64,000 nt of DNA, taken from Schizosaccharomyces osmophilus. Its lineage: Eukaryota > Ascomycota > Schizosaccharomycetes > Schizosaccharomycetales > Schizosaccharomycetaceae. The first letter of the stretch is position 1, and each line of letters starts with the position of its first letter. The notes below the pieces were generated by a model. The model saw only the letters and a program-made list of their open reading frames with translations, had not been told where the DNA came from and ran no database searches. The position numbers and the translations under genes are program-made. Positions 8,616 through 20,707 of this stretch are shown one piece after another. The stretch is from contig NC_079238.1 in assembly GCF_027921745.1 (NCBI RefSeq), forward strand, positions 3,906,001 through 3,970,000, in the 5' to 3' direction.

Positions 8616-10238
8616 ATGCTTGATGTATCGGTTGAGTCGACTGATCACTTCAACGCAGTGAAAACAAACATAAGGAAGAATAATGAAAAAGAATTGAAGG
8701 AAAAAACTAGAGCCATGTCTGAGGAAGAAATTCTTTCACACAAATTGCTGGTTGCAATTGAAAAACAAGCAGCCTTAGATGAACGATACGCTGATGAAAT
8801 CCATAAAAACGAAGTGCTGGAAGAACGAATCCGTAAGTTAGAAGTTAGTGTTTCAACTCAGGAAAAAACCAAACAGCTCGCAAATGAAAGCGAAGATGTA
8901 GGGGAGAAACTACGGCAAACGGAGGCAAAATACCAAACCGTAGAAATTGAGCGGGATCGCGTGCAAACTGAGATTGAAGAATTAACTAGCTCTTTATTCG
9001 AAGAAGCGAATCGAATGGTAGCAGATGCTAAGAAAGAAACATCCGTTTATCAGCGACGTGCTTCTCAACTCCAAAAACAATTAGCCGATACCGAAACTCT
9101 CTTACTAAATGCCCAATCCCAGCTGATAGAGCTAAAGTCTGTCATGCAAAACATGTCCGATTCCTATGAACAGACGATTCATTCTCCTATACGACCCGGT
9201 TCTTCTGCTCATGATTCGGCTTCTATCACTAGTATGGGTTCTTCTACACCAGCGTTAGAAGAAACTTTACATCGAAGTGCCCCTAATCATGTAAAATCGG
9301 CTTCCTTCGAAAGTCCTAGGACGTCAGTAAATTCCAATTATGTATATCCCGCCGCTCACCGCCATCTTGAGCAAGTGCAAGATCAGAGAGCAGCCACCAG
9401 TCTAGGTATTCACCACCCTTCTCACGTTCATCGTGTACGAACGCTCGTTGAAGACAGGTCTAGCAGTGCCTCCCCCCCTGCTACGCCAGTCGTCGTTACA
9501 GACTCACCTCCTCCTTCTACCAACTATGTGACACCCATAAATTCCGCCATTTGGAACACAAGTCAGGCAAACTTTTCTCAAGCAATGAACTTTCAAAATC
9601 CCTCTTTTTCTGAGTTCCATGCTTTGTTAACCTATTCCTCGAAATCAGTTCAACCAAGGACCAGTTTAAACCGTATGTCTTCTTCCTCATCGTTGAAGAA
9701 TGTCGCTTTACAAAATCGTACGGTCCTCCCGCCAGCAAATACAAAGCAATCATCTTCATCACCGTCTCATCCATCTTTCTTACCGCCTGCTTCGCGTTGT
9801 CTTCGAGAATTTGCTTATTTTAAACGATGCGTTGAAGAGGACATTGATCCAACATTGCGCTTGGATCACGCAGTCGGCCTGTCGTGGTTAGCTCGTCGAT
9901 CGATTTATGCTGCTATTCTAGATGCTTCCTTAATTATTAACCCTTTGTCTTCTTCCTCATCGCAAGCATTTTCTCCATGTTCCCTTTGTGGAGATAATAG
10001 GGAAGACAGCCTTCGCTCTTTTGAGTTTCGGTCTCGTCCCGATGGTACATCTTATGCTTGCTGTAATTACTGCGTCGCTAGATTACGCAGCGTTTGTGGA
10101 TTTCTATCATTTTTATACCAAGTTGCTAAAGGTGTTTGGGATTCCTGTTCTGTTGAGAAAACTTGGACCGAGTGTATTCTTAAGCGTGAAGCAATGTTTT
10201 ATTCACGAACCGGATTAGCAAAAGAACTTGGCGGTTAA
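8616..10238 (+). CDS. sec2: Sec2-type Rab guanine nucleotide exchange factor
   Basis: Sec2 activates the Rab GTPase Ypt2/Sec4 on secretory vesicles. The 540-aa protein has an N-terminal coiled coil (about residues 15-185). Within it lies the catalytic exchange signature IEELTSSLFEEANRMVADA (about 120-138), nearly invariant in Sec2/Rabin8. A Ser/Pro-rich linker follows (about 190-420). The C-terminus has a Cys-rich module, CSLCG...YACCNYCVARLRSVCGFLSFL, matching the Rabin8-type C-terminal domain. Single exon. ATG 8616 is the first in frame, but an overlapping upstream ORF precedes it. Position between the PDCD5 gene and atp18 agrees with S. pombe. Confidence 0.9.
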   Translation: MLDVSVESTDHFNAVKTNIRKNNEKELKEKTRAMSEEEILSHKLLVAIEKQAALDERYADEIHKNEVLEERIRKLEVSVSTQEKTKQLANESEDVGEKLRQTEAKYQTVEIERDRVQTEIEELTSSLFEEANRMVADAKKETSVYQRRASQLQKQLADTETLLLNAQSQLIELKSVMQNMSDSYEQTIHSPIRPGSSAHDSASITSMGSSTPALEETLHRSAPNHVKSASFESPRTSVNSNYVYPAAHRHLEQVQDQRAATSLGIHHPSHVHRVRTLVEDRSSSASPPATPVVVTDSPPPSTNYVTPINSAIWNTSQANFSQAMNFQNPSFSEFHALLTYSSKSVQPRTSLNRMSSSSSLKNVALQNRTVLPPANTKQSSSSPSHPSFLPPASRCLREFAYFKRCVEEDIDPTLRLDHAVGLSWLARRSIYAAILDASLIINPLSSSSSQAFSPCSLCGDNREDSLRSFEFRSRPDGTSYACCNYCVARLRSVCGFLSFLYQVAKGVWDSCSVEKTWTECILKREAMFYSRTGLAKELGG

Positions 10239-10898
10239 TCGATTTTGTCATTTTCTGTTGTTCAAATGACTCCCTCTCAAAATTAAGTTTTGGCAAGGGT
10301 GAATACTAGTTTATTCATTGATGGTACTTTAATAAGGATCATCGATTTAACGTTTTTTGAAGTTATGCTCACAATCGAACATAAGAAAACGAATTTATGG
10401 GGAGGGAACGTTCAATAATGCTGTAAATATGAACATATTTATGACCTATTCTTTTATTTTTATTTAATTTCTAACAACACTAATGTAGAGTTATCTTACG
10501 GCAATTAATATTGACAAATGTTTATAAGTCCTTCGAGTAAGATAAGAGCTCATGAAGTTGCGAATCATAATAAACGAAATCGTACAGAAGTTTTTGATAT
10601 AATTTCATTTTGCATTTCTTGCTAATTGTAAACTTCTGGTTTATTTGAGCTTTCGTATAGAATATCCATTCCTAAGTTCTGAAAGCGAAAGTTTGAATGC
10701 CAATCAACTAAAACAGTAATCTAAAGTAAAAATAATACAAGTAAAAAAATATTGTAAATTTTGAATAAAAAAAAAAAAAAAAAAACTTGGAAAAGATGAT
10801 CCTACTTAGTGGATATATCTCTACGACTTCCGAATTGGTTCCACTCATCTATCCTCCACTCCCCCCTTTCTTCACTCATAAAGTATTGTTGAACAAAC
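10239..10898. other. Spacer between sec2 and atp18
   Basis: 3' region of sec2 and promoter of atp18. A run of about 19 A lies at 10767-10785. No gene recognised. Confidence 0.5.
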
Positions 10899-11166
10899 AT
10901 GGCATTCTTTGGACTTCGTGCTTATTCTACACCTATTTTAAAGCCTATGTATCCTTTCATTTTAGGAGGTGAGTAAAAGAAGCAAGGATAAAGTGAATTG
11001 GAATGAAGACTAACAAGATTAGGTGGTATCATCTTTTATGGAACCTACAAGCTCCGTAATGCTCTTCTTGCTGGTAAGGATATTTAAATAATTGAAGTAT
11101 ACCAGAAATGCTGACTCTTGAATAGCGGAAGAAAAGAAGAACGAGAAACCTGCATCTGGTCATTAA
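10899..11166 (+). CDS. atp18: F1Fo-ATP synthase subunit i/j
   Basis: Small inner-membrane subunit of mitochondrial ATP synthase. Exons are 10899-10968, 11023-11073 and 11126-11166, giving 53 aa. The protein reads MAFFGLRAYSTPILKPMYPF, then a membrane span ILGGGIIFYGTYKL and a charged tail EEKKNEKPASGH. The STPILKPMYPF block matches the Atp18 PTPILKVYWPF motif. Introns 10969-11022 (GTGAGT, branch GACTAAC, GATTAG) and 11074-11125 (GTAAGG, AATAG) preserve frame. Position before hhp2 matches S. pombe. Confidence 0.9.
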
Positions 11167-12429
11167 TGAATGAACCCGTTTCTTTTCGATGATCGTTTGT
11201 CCAACAATGAAGAAACTTCATTCTTGAATTAATAACAATAAACCACAAGATGAAACAACAGTCAATGTATTTCCCTTTCTCTTTATCACATTCGTATACG
11301 TTGTTGCTTTTTCAGAGTTTCTAGATCTGTTTAATGCTGTAGTATTTAATGGTATTTTTGAAGTAATATAACAACCTGGTCTACTTGAAGAAAGAAAACT
11401 GCCTGCAAGTTACCGAAATGATATTCGATGAGAGGCACTTTCTGATGCTACGAAGAGTTTCCCTCTCATCCACACACACTGAAACCATCAAGTGTAAAAG
11501 CATTTCGTGTTAAAGATCTTTCTGGACTTGAAACTGTCGGGATCTACTTGACCTGGAGAGACAAAGGTATCACCAGGAGCTTAGACTTATGTTATATCGG
11601 TTCACCTGGTGCACAAGCAAGCATGTATCAGTGAAAAAAGCACCAAATGATTTGTGCCTAAATTACACCATGCAAAAATTTTCTCACCAATCTATTTCAT
11701 TAAACCCAGTCCGAAATTCGGTCGTTCATACCCAAAGCAGTTTCCAACCCCTCCCCCAACAAACCACAATCAATATGGCATTTTTTACCAAAATAGAATA
11801 CATTGTTCATGAATGAATTGTTTTCATTCCTACTTTACACTCCAAAACTTGTTCTTTTTACTGAGTCTGGGATTTAAAAGTTGTTACCTCTCGACTGTTT
11901 TTCTGACATTAGAGGGCTCGTATTTATGTTTAGGTTGAAGGAAATCTCACGAAAAAAATCATCAGCAACATAAGTAGCCGAAATAAGGACAGATGAATAA
12001 CATTTTCGTGCAAAATAACTATATAAAAATACTAATTTTTCGTATTCTTGTAGGAACAGGGCATACAATCATTTACCAAAGGTATCGTTACCTAAAGCCA
12101 TTTCTGATCTGGAGTTGTACTCGCAAACAATGTGTGCTCCTTCTGCTAAGATTAAATACCTTAAAACAAATTTCATTTCTCATGACAGAAGTGAAAACAA
12201 AAGAAATTAGTTCTCAGCAAGCCATCAGCATAGCAATATCGTATTAAGTAATTTTTTTATGTTCGATATCGGTATCGTTGAATAAGCCAATTGTTTTTGT
12301 ACGTTGTAGTCTCATACATACTAATAGCACGGGCACCTTATAAGGCGTTATTATGGTTACTCTTTGAATTCTTTATGATGCGATTTTACCTACTACCGTC
12401 TACGGATGATAAAAACAAAGCAAGAAAAA
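11167..12429. other. Long spacer between atp18 and hhp2
   Basis: About 1.26 kb with no convincing gene. Short open frames at 11589-11816, 11993-12247 and reverse 11874-12068 are low-complexity and lack family features. It may hold the hhp2 promoter and an untranslated RNA. An in-frame upstream ATG at 12406 precedes the chosen hhp2 start. Confidence 0.5.
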
Positions 12430-13864
12430 ATGTCAGTTGTTGATATAAAAATTGGAAATAAATATAGAATTGGAAGAAAAATTGGGTCAGGATCTTTTGG
12501 GCAAATTTACTTGGGACTGAATGTCGTTAACGGAGAGCAAGTTGCAGTAAAGCTTGAGCCTTTAAAGTCCCGGCATCATCAATTGGAATATGAGTAAGTG
12601 CTTACAACTAAAAACGAAGTCAAATAAGCTGGTTTTCATTTTTTTTCATTTCGAGAACATCAAAGTAAACATATATTCACTGGCTTTCCTTTATAGCGAG
12701 GGTTGGCAATAGTGAAATATTTTTATGTATTTTTGTTTAGCTATTCATCTATGACATGAATTTTACGATGATTTTATTAACATGTTGAAAAGATTTCGAG
12801 TATATAACATCCTTAAAGGCAATATTGGAATCCCAATTATTCGCTGGTTCGGAATAGTAAACAATTATAACGCCATGGTTATGGACTTGCTGGGTCCTTC
12901 CCTAGAAGACTTGTTTTGCTACTGTGGAAGAAAGTTTTCCTTAAAAACCGTTGTTCTCTTAGCAGACCAATTAATCAGTCGCATTGAATATGTGCATCAA
13001 AAATCCTTCTTGCATAGGGACATTAAACCAGATAATTTTCTCTTGAAAAAACACAGCAATGTTATAACAATGATTGACTTTGGACTTGCCAAGAAATACA
13101 GAGATTTTAAAACTTACGTTCATATACCTTATCGAGATAATAAAAACCTTACTGGTACAGCAAGATATGCAAGTATTAATACACATATCGGGATTGAACA
13201 ATCGAGGCGCGACGATTTAGAATCTTTGGGATATGTGCTGTTATATTTCTGCCGAGGAAGCTTACCCTGGCAAGGCTTACAAGCTGATACAAAAGAACAA
13301 AAATATCAAAGAATTCGCGACACAAAAATCAATACCCCCTTAGAAGTACTGTGTAAAGGCCTTCCCGAGGAGTTTATTTCTTATATGTACTACACAAGAC
13401 AGCTATCTTTTACCGAGCAACCCGACTATAATTATTTAAGAAGGTTATTTCGAAACTTACTTATACGGAAAGGTATTCAGTATGACTATGTTTTTGACTG
13501 GATGATTCTTAAATACCAAAAGCGAGCCGCCGCCGCAGCTGCAACATCTGCTAATGCTAATAATGCAAATTTGACTCCTAACCCATATGGAAACCTTAAT
13601 ACCCTGCCATCTCCAGCAGTATCTCCTCCCCCTGCTGGCATCCCACCTCAAATAACACCTAGCCTAAAGAATTCACCTGGTCGTATAGCTACTGACCGGT
13701 TGCCGAAAACACCCCAGTCTTATTCTACCAATGTCGTCCAATGTAATTCCCCCACTCCCCTTCCTGGTCAACTTCGCCCAACTTCTCAAAATAATGATTT
13801 CAATATCGTCCATCCCTCCTTCCAGGCTTCTTACGCTTCTCATATTAAGAAACCCCATGAATGA
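12430..13864 (+). CDS. hhp2: Casein kinase 1 (Hhp2-type, CK1 delta/epsilon)
   Basis: Ser/Thr kinase of the CK1 family, acting in DNA repair, meiosis and mitotic checkpoint signalling. Exons are 12430-12593 and 12793-13864, giving 411 aa. The start [19 protein letters not shown] is the conserved N-terminus, so 12430 is preferred to the upstream in-frame ATG at 12406. The glycine loop is [12 protein letters not shown], the lysine VAVKLE, the catalytic loop [10 protein letters not shown] and the activation segment DFGLAKK. The intron (12594-12792) has GTAAGT, ATTAAC and AAAAG; the join restores [12 protein letters not shown]. The last ~110 residues are low-complexity, rich in Ala, Asn, Pro and Ser, a likely autoinhibitory tail. 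Hhp1 lacks such a long tail, and position also favours Hhp2. Confidence 0.94.
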
Positions 13865-14809
13865 TGAGCATGCTCCTTAATTTTATACCTTTCAGTCGTC
13901 TATTTGAGAAATTAAAAGATAACCCGGATCATTATCGTTCGTTGTTCTGTTCCATAACTTTGAGTATGTTGTATACGCTTTCAGATGCTCTCCTACTAAT
14001 ATCACTTCTTGGTCTACATAATGTAAAACTTGCTTAATGCTTTTTATCATTAGAATTTATCTGACCGACATAAATCTTGTATTGTGAGAACTATTCCGGA
14101 TGTTTCGTTTCTCGCTTGTTACTTTATCCTTCTTCTTTTTCTTCAACTGCTCGACTTTCTTCCATTGACTCTTGCTTGGTTTTGTAATATGACTAATTTT
14201 TGCTTTTATACCAGCCACGAAGACACTGTTTAGTGCATTTGTGCTCTAATTTTGTCATTTTTTTTGTGTTCCATTCTATAACTATCAAATTAATCTGCAT
14301 CCTTTAATTTGGCGGTGTTTTTTAGCGATCGTTTACTTCCAAATGTTCATATTTGCAGTAACCTGGTCAGGCACCATCGAGAACAGTACTGGGAGTGTCA
14401 TTTCGTTGAGTATATTGAAACCTTAACCGAAGATATTATTTAATTATAGTAAACTGGTCTCAAGTATTTGTGAATGTTTCACTGGACTTTTTATTTATAT
14501 CACATTAGCAGTTGGAAGCTTTTATCTCAAATTTTACTTACATTGAAAACTACTCTTTATCGTAATGGATCATGCTTTCTTTTCTATTTTGTCTATTTGT
14601 TGACGCGCTTTTTCCAGTAGATATATAGAAAGTATGGACCAAATATATTGTCACTTGTTTTGTTACTCGTGTGTTGTTAAGCCAGCAGTGTTGGTATGGC
14701 TCGTATGTTGTGTATATAATTTATCTTCAAGACAATAGTAACCTGATCAAAACATATAATTGCATAAGGACCAAGTAAAAAGAATTTAAAAGAAGTTTTA
14801 CAATAATCA
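13865..14809. other. Spacer between hhp2 and bet1
   Basis: Long T-rich 3' region of hhp2 followed by the bet1 promoter. No coding frame or structured RNA recognised. Confidence 0.5.
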
Positions 14810-15259
14810 ATGGCTACAAGGTAAGTAAGATATGGGTGCTTTTAACTAACAAACAGATTTGGTAGAAGAAAAGATCGCAATGGGGACGTTTTGCCCTTGT
14901 ATGAAACTAAACCATCACCGCATCTGGACGATTTGGAGAGCGTTAACGAAAATCGAATTGCAAACTTAACGGGAAAAGTACAGTCTTTGAAATCGGTGCG
15001 TAATACAACTAGAATTTTAAGAAAAATCATGTCGGGCAAACTAACACATATTTAGATGACGATGGATATTGGTACAGAGATTACTTCGTCTTCAAAGCTG
15101 ATGGATACAATGAATGAATCTTACTTCACTACGCAAAACGCGCTGAAGGGCACAATGGGACGATTGAAGAAGGTTTCCAAAAGCAGTGGCATCTCCATAT
15201 GGACCTGGTTAGCTTTCTTTTGTATAGTGGCATTGGTGTTTGTCTTGGTTCGATATTAG
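14810..15259 (+). CDS. bet1: Bet1-type SNARE (ER-Golgi)
   Basis: Qc-SNARE for ER-to-Golgi vesicle fusion. Exons are 14810-14820, 14857-14995 and 15056-15259, giving 117 aa. The first exon encodes only MAT plus two bases; its intron (14821-14856, 36 nt) has GTAAGT, TAACTAAC and AACAG. The second intron (14996-15055) has a weaker GTGCGT donor and ACTAAC branch site. The SNARE helix runs LESVNENRIANLTGKVQSLKS into MTMDIGTEITSSSKLMDTMNESY, with the central polar layer in that region. The C-terminal anchor ISIWTWLAFFCIVALVFVLV ends one residue pair before the stop, as in tail-anchored SNAREs. Confidence 0.93.
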
Positions 15260-15981
15260 GACCCAGCCATGGTTTTCGGTATGGTAGTAGGTTTGGCTGA
15301 TTTTATCGAATAAAGGGCTGGTCCCTTGAATGCTTCTTATTCCCAGGAACGATTTTTATTATGTTTCACTAGGACGACTATATGGTCGAAAATCTATGCT
15401 CTCCGTTAAACTCAGTATGATATATCTGATGAGTTAAGCATTGCTATGAATGATATTCAATGGCAAGTTATTCCTGCGAATTCGCATATTCTATGTATAT
15501 ATCATATATTTTGGGATTCTATTCTTGTCGATGTTTTATTCTCTTGTCCTGTCTAATGTTTTATATCGATTTAGAAAGTATGATTTTGAATATGAACCCA
15601 TGATGGCGCTCTTTTTCCTTTCGATTCAATGTGTAAGTATGCTTTATGAATGAAATGAAACTTTACGTAAATGACTAGCTCGACTGGAAATTCTATACTA
15701 GAAAATTGCTGCCCGTAATTGAGATTCATATTTAATAATACTTTGTATTTTCATAAAATCTTTTATTATTTTTCCTGTAACGAAAATAAAATCATTTGGC
15801 GTTTACACTCCGTTGTTTTCCGTCACTACCATATGCCTTGTAGTTATACTTAGGCCTTAAAACGAGTGAGCTTGTTCGAATTGAACTTTAAGATAAAAGC
15901 TGGTGTCAAGTTTTTTTGTTTGGAAATAGAATCGAACCGTTTTGTTTATGCATCATTCAACAGGCACGTTTGTATATTAAA
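15260..15981. other. Spacer between bet1 and alg1
   Basis: bet1 3' region and alg1 promoter. A 67-codon hydrophobic open frame (15450-15653) is present but has no recognisable family and is treated as non-coding. Confidence 0.45.
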
Positions 15982-17512
15982 ATGCTAGCTATCCGAATTC
16001 TGCTCTTCCTATCCATAGTCATTTTTATCAATTCTAGGAGAACTGCAAAAAATAAACGAATAATAATTCTTGTTTTGGGAAGAATTGACCAAAGTCCGCG
16101 TATGCAATATCATGCACTAAGCTTTGCAAAAGAAGGTTGGAAAGTTGATTTAGTCGGATATCAAGGTACGTAAACAGTTAAAGCATGCTAAATGAAGCAA
16201 ATGAAGACGCTACCAGAAGTCTTAGCTGCATTTTTATTGCGTGTTCCTCCATAAAAGTCATTCCTGCGTCTTCTAACTCAATTAATTAATGTAGACAAGA
16301 AAGGACCTGGTTTGTTTCGGAATCATCCAAATATAAAAAGCCATGCAATACCGACTCTTCCTGAACACCTTGCTTTTCGTTCGCGCTTATCCTTCCTACT
16401 AATTGCACCGGCGAAAATACTTCACCAACTATTGTCACTCCTTTTCATTTTATTTAAAATAAAGCAAGCATCCTACCTCCTTGTTCAAAATCCTCCTTCA
16501 ATCCCCACATTCTTTTTGGGACACGTCCTTTATTTGTTACGCGGGACTCGCTTTGTTATTGACTGGCATAATTTTGGGTATACTATTCTTGCTCTTAAAT
16601 TAGGGAAGCAACATCCATTTGTAAAAGTTTTGCGCATATATGAGCGTGTACTTGCCAAAGGTGCCTTTTGTCATATAACTGTTTCCCATAGCATGCAGCA
16701 AGTATTGGAAGGATGGGGACTTCGGTAAGGATTTTATGAATGTTTCCCACGAAAATACTAACGAACAGCCCTTGTCATGTTTGTTATGACCGCCCGCCAA
16801 CTCACTTTCAGCCTTTACAAGCTGCAGCTCGAAAGTCTAATTTGCAAGTAATCCCTGCCGATTTCGACCCCAGAAAAGAGAAGCTTTTAGTTACTTCTAC
16901 ATCTTGGACTCCTGATGAGAACATATATGCCCTTTGGGATGCTCTTAAAATGTACAGTGAAACTCAAAATGCTGTACCGCTTCTCGTTCTTGTTACTGGT
17001 AAAGGGCCAGGAAAGGCCGATTTTGTAAATCACATACAAGAGAACCGTCTCGAAAAAGTTCGGTTTTGTCTACCTTGGTTTAGTTCTGAAGATTATCCTC
17101 GAGCTATCGCATGCGCAGATTTTGGAGTTTCTCTTCACCAAAGTTCTAGTGGCTACGACTTACCTATGAAAGTAGTAGATTTATTTGGATGTGGTGTTCC
17201 CGTTGTCGCTTGGAATTTTCCTGCTATTTCTGAGCTTGTTCATGATAATGAAAACGGTTTCATTGTTGACGATTCCGTCAAGCTTTATAAAAAAATTGAG
17301 GTACGTGAAGGCAGCTGAACCAAATTTTAGGAGTTTTATTGATTTTTTCTTTATTTTCTATTCAGTGTTTCTAATTTTTACTATAGATGCTTTGTTCTGA
17401 TGAACGTATACTTCGATCTGTACGACAAGGTGCTCTCGAGGAATCTAAACTTCGTTGGGACGATGAATGGATAAAGACAATCCCTAATTTGTTTATTGTA
17501 GAATCTAGTTAG
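15982..17512 (+). CDS. alg1: Alg1 beta-1,4-mannosyltransferase
   Basis: Adds the first mannose to dolichol-PP-GlcNAc2 on the cytosolic face of the ER. Exons are 15982-16165, 16295-16724, 16769-17300 and 17387-17512, giving 423 aa. ATG 15982 gives an N-terminal membrane anchor ([16 protein letters not shown]) as expected. Motifs include [69 protein letters not shown] and the GT-B donor-site block [26 protein letters not shown]. Introns: 16166-16294, 16725-16768 (44 nt) and 17301-17386; donors GTACGT, GTAAGG, GTACGT. The final intron skips a stop in the unspliced frame and restores [19 protein letters not shown]. Confidence 0.94.
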
Positions 17513-17796
17513 TTCTTCGTTATATTAATGAAACAGACATGCGTTTATCAATTCTTAGTTTACAGCTTTGATATAAAAATATTATATTTACATTTTCGGT
17601 GAAATCCGGTGAACTCTCTTGGACTTGACCGAATTTACCGAAGAACTTCCACCAAATTTTCATCGATGAGTACCGTCTTCGCGCCTTAATTGCCTTGTCG
17701 GTACCTCCAATTACCTTTTTCTTCTTTAATTAGCTGCTGAAGGGAATCAAGCATTGCAAAATAACAGAGTGATTAAATAATAAAGTTGTTTTAAGG

Positions 17797-18590
17797 ATGT
17801 CGGCGGACGAAAGAAACATTGTCAAAGTTTTTCGAGCTTGGAAAACAGCTCATCAGTTGGTTCACGATAGAGTAAGATACAGATGAAAAATACTTTGTTT
17901 TATCAGTTTGCTAACTAGACAAAAAGGGATATGGCGTCTCTCAAGCAGAGCTTGATCTCACATTGGACCAATTCAAAGCAATGCACTGTGGTATGGGCCG
18001 CAACTTGGAGTAAGTCTATATTCTTCTCTCTCTTGTAAAAAAGGACGACTTTTCCCTTTTTATGAGAAAGTATAATGTCTGAAATCCGATTAAGTTCTAA
18101 CACCATTTTGCTTAGTCGTTCTACTTTGAGTTTTTACGCCAAACCTCCAGCTGGTTCTGACAAAGGCACGATTTATGTGGAATTTTCGAAAGAGCCATCA
18201 GTAGGTATAAAAGAAATGCGTACTTTTGTTCATACCTTAGGGGATCACAATCACAAGACAGGCATTTTAATCTACGCTAATTCCATGACACCAAGCGCTG
18301 CTAAGATTATTTCAACTGTCACAGGTCAATTTAGCATTGAAACCTTCCAAGAAAGTGATCTTATTGTTAACATCACACATCATGAGCTCGTACCAAGACA
18401 TAATTTACTTACTCCGGACGAAAAGAAAGAGCTTTTGGATCGTTACAAGCTCAGAGAAACTCAACTGCCTCGTATTCAATTAGCTGATCCTGTGGCAAGA
18501 TACCTTGGTTTGAAGCGTGGCCAGGTTGTTAAAATTGTACGAAAAAGTGAAACTAGTGGAAGATATAACAGTTACCGTATTTGTGCCTAA
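17797..18590 (+). CDS. rpb5: RNA polymerase I/II/III shared subunit Rpb5
   Basis: Common jaw subunit of the three nuclear RNA polymerases. Exons are 17797-17871, 17927-18009 and 18116-18590, giving 210 aa, the length known for the fission yeast protein. The first intron (17872-17926) uses donor GTAAGA, branch GCTAAC and acceptor AAAAAG; an earlier CTAG acceptor breaks the frame. The join gives [13 protein letters not shown]. The second intron (18010-18115) has GTAAGT and CTTAG, giving [15 protein letters not shown]. The C-terminal assembly domain is highly conserved: [20 protein letters not shown] and [20 protein letters not shown]. Confidence 0.96.
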
Positions 18591-19076
18591 ACAAAAGATT
18601 GGATATACTTTAGATTTTTAATATCTCTATTTTGCTGGCTGTGCACAACGTTCTGTTTCGAGGAAAAGATGTTTGAAGCTGGAGAATACGCCTCTCTTCC
18701 TAAATTAGAAAAAAATGGAAGTGTGAGATTGACTACGAGTACGCTTCTTTAAAGTGAAAGGAGTATAATCGAGTTTTGATTGTTGTTAGAAAGAGAGTTT
18801 ATTTTCTATATAAGTTTTTTGACATTTAAATCATTAGATTAGGAGGCTCTGTTTATGTTCCCTCTTCTGACTTCGTCTTTATGGGGTTCAAGTTTTAATA
18901 AAAGGTAAATGGGTTATAATGTTTCGATTTTTCCAGTCATGAAGTAAGAACATAAACACATACTTATGTTATAGTATATTTGTGATGGTGTCTAGGAGAA
19001 ATAAATTGAAATACATAAGTCATAACTTCTCATTATTAGCATTTAAATATAGGGGCATTAAAAGCATTGCTTCCGT
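18591..19076. other. Convergent spacer rpb5 / atg15
   Basis: 3' regions of both genes. No additional gene recognised. Confidence 0.5.
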
Positions 19077-20348
19077 TTATTTCTCATCATCGGGAAATTC
19101 CCAAAGATAGCAGTCCACACAATTTGGCGTGTGGGCACAGACAGGTACCTCGTCGTAAGTATCAATCACATCGTTTAAAACACTTTGCATACGGTGATGT
19201 GTTAAAGAAATATGCCAACCTTTATCCTTGGCAACATCGTAAAGGCATTCTTGGCCCGTATGACATTTTGACTCCATAGCATAGCCGCCAGCCCAACATA
19301 AAGTAGTAGGCCCAACACATACACCCAAGAAAATCGGATCAGCAGTATGGCCAATGTGCCAAATATGACTTTCCTCGTCAGGAAGTCCAGGAGGCATAGG
19401 AAGATGAAGACGACGAGCAGCCAAAAGCTCTCCCGGAGCTTCAAACGTGACGGTAGGAATGCCAAAAGATAAACCCATCAATGAAGCAGTGGCGCCTCCT
19501 AAAGAATGACCAGTCAACCAAATCTGGGCTTCAGGATATAGTTCTTTCAAATTGTAATATATATCAAGAGAAGCGGAATAGTACCTAGTAGCAGATTGTA
19601 TTTCATCCTCTAAGCAAGTTTGACGACAAGTGTAGGTACTTTTGTAACAGTCGCATACAGTCGTCCATGCCCAACTTACTCGCGCACAACAGCAAGAAAA
19701 TAGCAAGTTATCGTTTATACGATCCTTTTGAGACGTTCCTCGACCAATGCCGTATATAGAAGTGCCCTTCATAGAGATAATTATAGTAGAGTTGTCGTTA
19801 TTGGAAAACACATGGCCTCGGAGACCATCTTCATCCCAACCAAAGCCTTCTGGAGGTGTTATATTCCAATCCGGACCAATGTCAAGCCAATCGCCATCGA
19901 ATGGAATCTTTTGATATGCATTAAAACTCATTTTTCCAAGAGAATAAACTGTTGCCTTATCCGTAACATCCGGCAATACAACCTTTTTCTTAGTCCAAAT
20001 ATCCGTTAAGGATTGTTCGGCATGCAAACCACGCATGGAGCTTTCACGGTAATTATTCAATGATTCACGAGTCTGATTTTTTAAAGACGTTGCATTCGAG
20101 TTCTTCATTTTCAGCTGGAAAACATTGTTACTACTTTCATATACATCTTTCTTGTGTATATCTAATCGATACTGTTGATTATACTGCTCATTTAATCCGT
20201 GATGAAATACGTGTCGCAGTTTAACGTTGACAAAGTCGTCGGAAGGTTGAAGTTTTTGAACTTGTTCATCTGAAATCCGAAATGAGTTACAAACTTGTGA
20301 GATTATGGATATCACAGTGATCCAAAAAACAAAAGATGAATGCAACAT
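19077..20348 (-). CDS. atg15: Atg15-type autophagic body lipase
   Basis: Vacuolar phospholipase that dissolves autophagic bodies. It is a 423-aa single-exon protein. An N-terminal signal anchor ([20 protein letters not shown]) targets it to the secretory/MVB route. The lipase nucleophile elbow is GHSLGG with Ser282. A Cys-rich loop ([23 protein letters not shown], about 219-241) and the block [22 protein letters not shown] near the end, containing the likely catalytic His, are typical of Atg15. Several N-glycosylation sequons (NAT, NQT, NST, NIT) fit a lumenal enzyme. Position matches SPAC23C4.16c between rpb5 and the tRNA methyltransferase. Confidence 0.93.
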   Translation of the reverse strand: MLHSSFVFWITVISIISQVCNSFRISDEQVQKLQPSDDFVNVKLRHVFHHGLNEQYNQQYRLDIHKKDVYESSNNVFQLKMKNSNATSLKNQTRESLNNYRESSMRGLHAEQSLTDIWTKKKVVLPDVTDKATVYSLGKMSFNAYQKIPFDGDWLDIGPDWNITPPEGFGWDEDGLRGHVFSNNDNSTIIISMKGTSIYGIGRGTSQKDRINDNLLFSCCCARVSWAWTTVCDCYKSTYTCRQTCLEDEIQSATRYYSASLDIYYNLKELYPEAQIWLTGHSLGGATASLMGLSFGIPTVTFEAPGELLAARRLHLPMPPGLPDEESHIWHIGHTADPIFLGVCVGPTTLCWAGGYAMESKCHTGQECLYDVAKDKGWHISLTHHRMQSVLNDVIDTYDEVPVCAHTPNCVDCYLWEFPDDEK

Positions 20349-20707
20349 TGGATACCCTTTTAAACTAAGTCGACTTTAACAGATAATAAAGAAAACGCCA
20401 ATTCTAAGGTTTCTTATATATATATAAATTATCTTCCAACTGCTTTGACTAAATCATTCAATGGCTTTCTTTAAATTCGCATACTTGGCTAAGGGATTGT
20501 TGTTTCTAAGCACCATTTGTAAACAATGGTACACTCTATATCGCTAGATGTCAGTATCTAGCTTATCATGTTTGGAATACTTCACTAAATATTTAACACA
20601 GGAGGGTAACATTTCCTATAGGGTGTAACAGAATGAAACGATACATCACCAAAGCTTGGTTTTACTATCGATTTAGGCTACTTCAAGCTTTGAAAATTAC
20701 TTCAAGA
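20349..20707. other. Divergent promoter atg15 / trm402
   Basis: Contains TATATATATATAA near 20416, 69 bp upstream of atg15, a possible TATA element for the reverse-strand gene, and GTAAACA near 20519. No gene seen. Confidence 0.45.

Noticed and set aside
12406-12429. Upstream in-frame ATG for hhp2
   Set aside because: The CK1 family starts at [15 protein letters not shown]-like sequence, so the downstream ATG 12430 is preferred; the extension MIKTKQEK has no family support.
15450-15653. 67-codon hydrophobic frame between bet1 and alg1
   Set aside because: AT-rich, hydrophobic composition typical of chance frames in 3' UTRs; no family recognised and no matching gene remembered in S. pombe.
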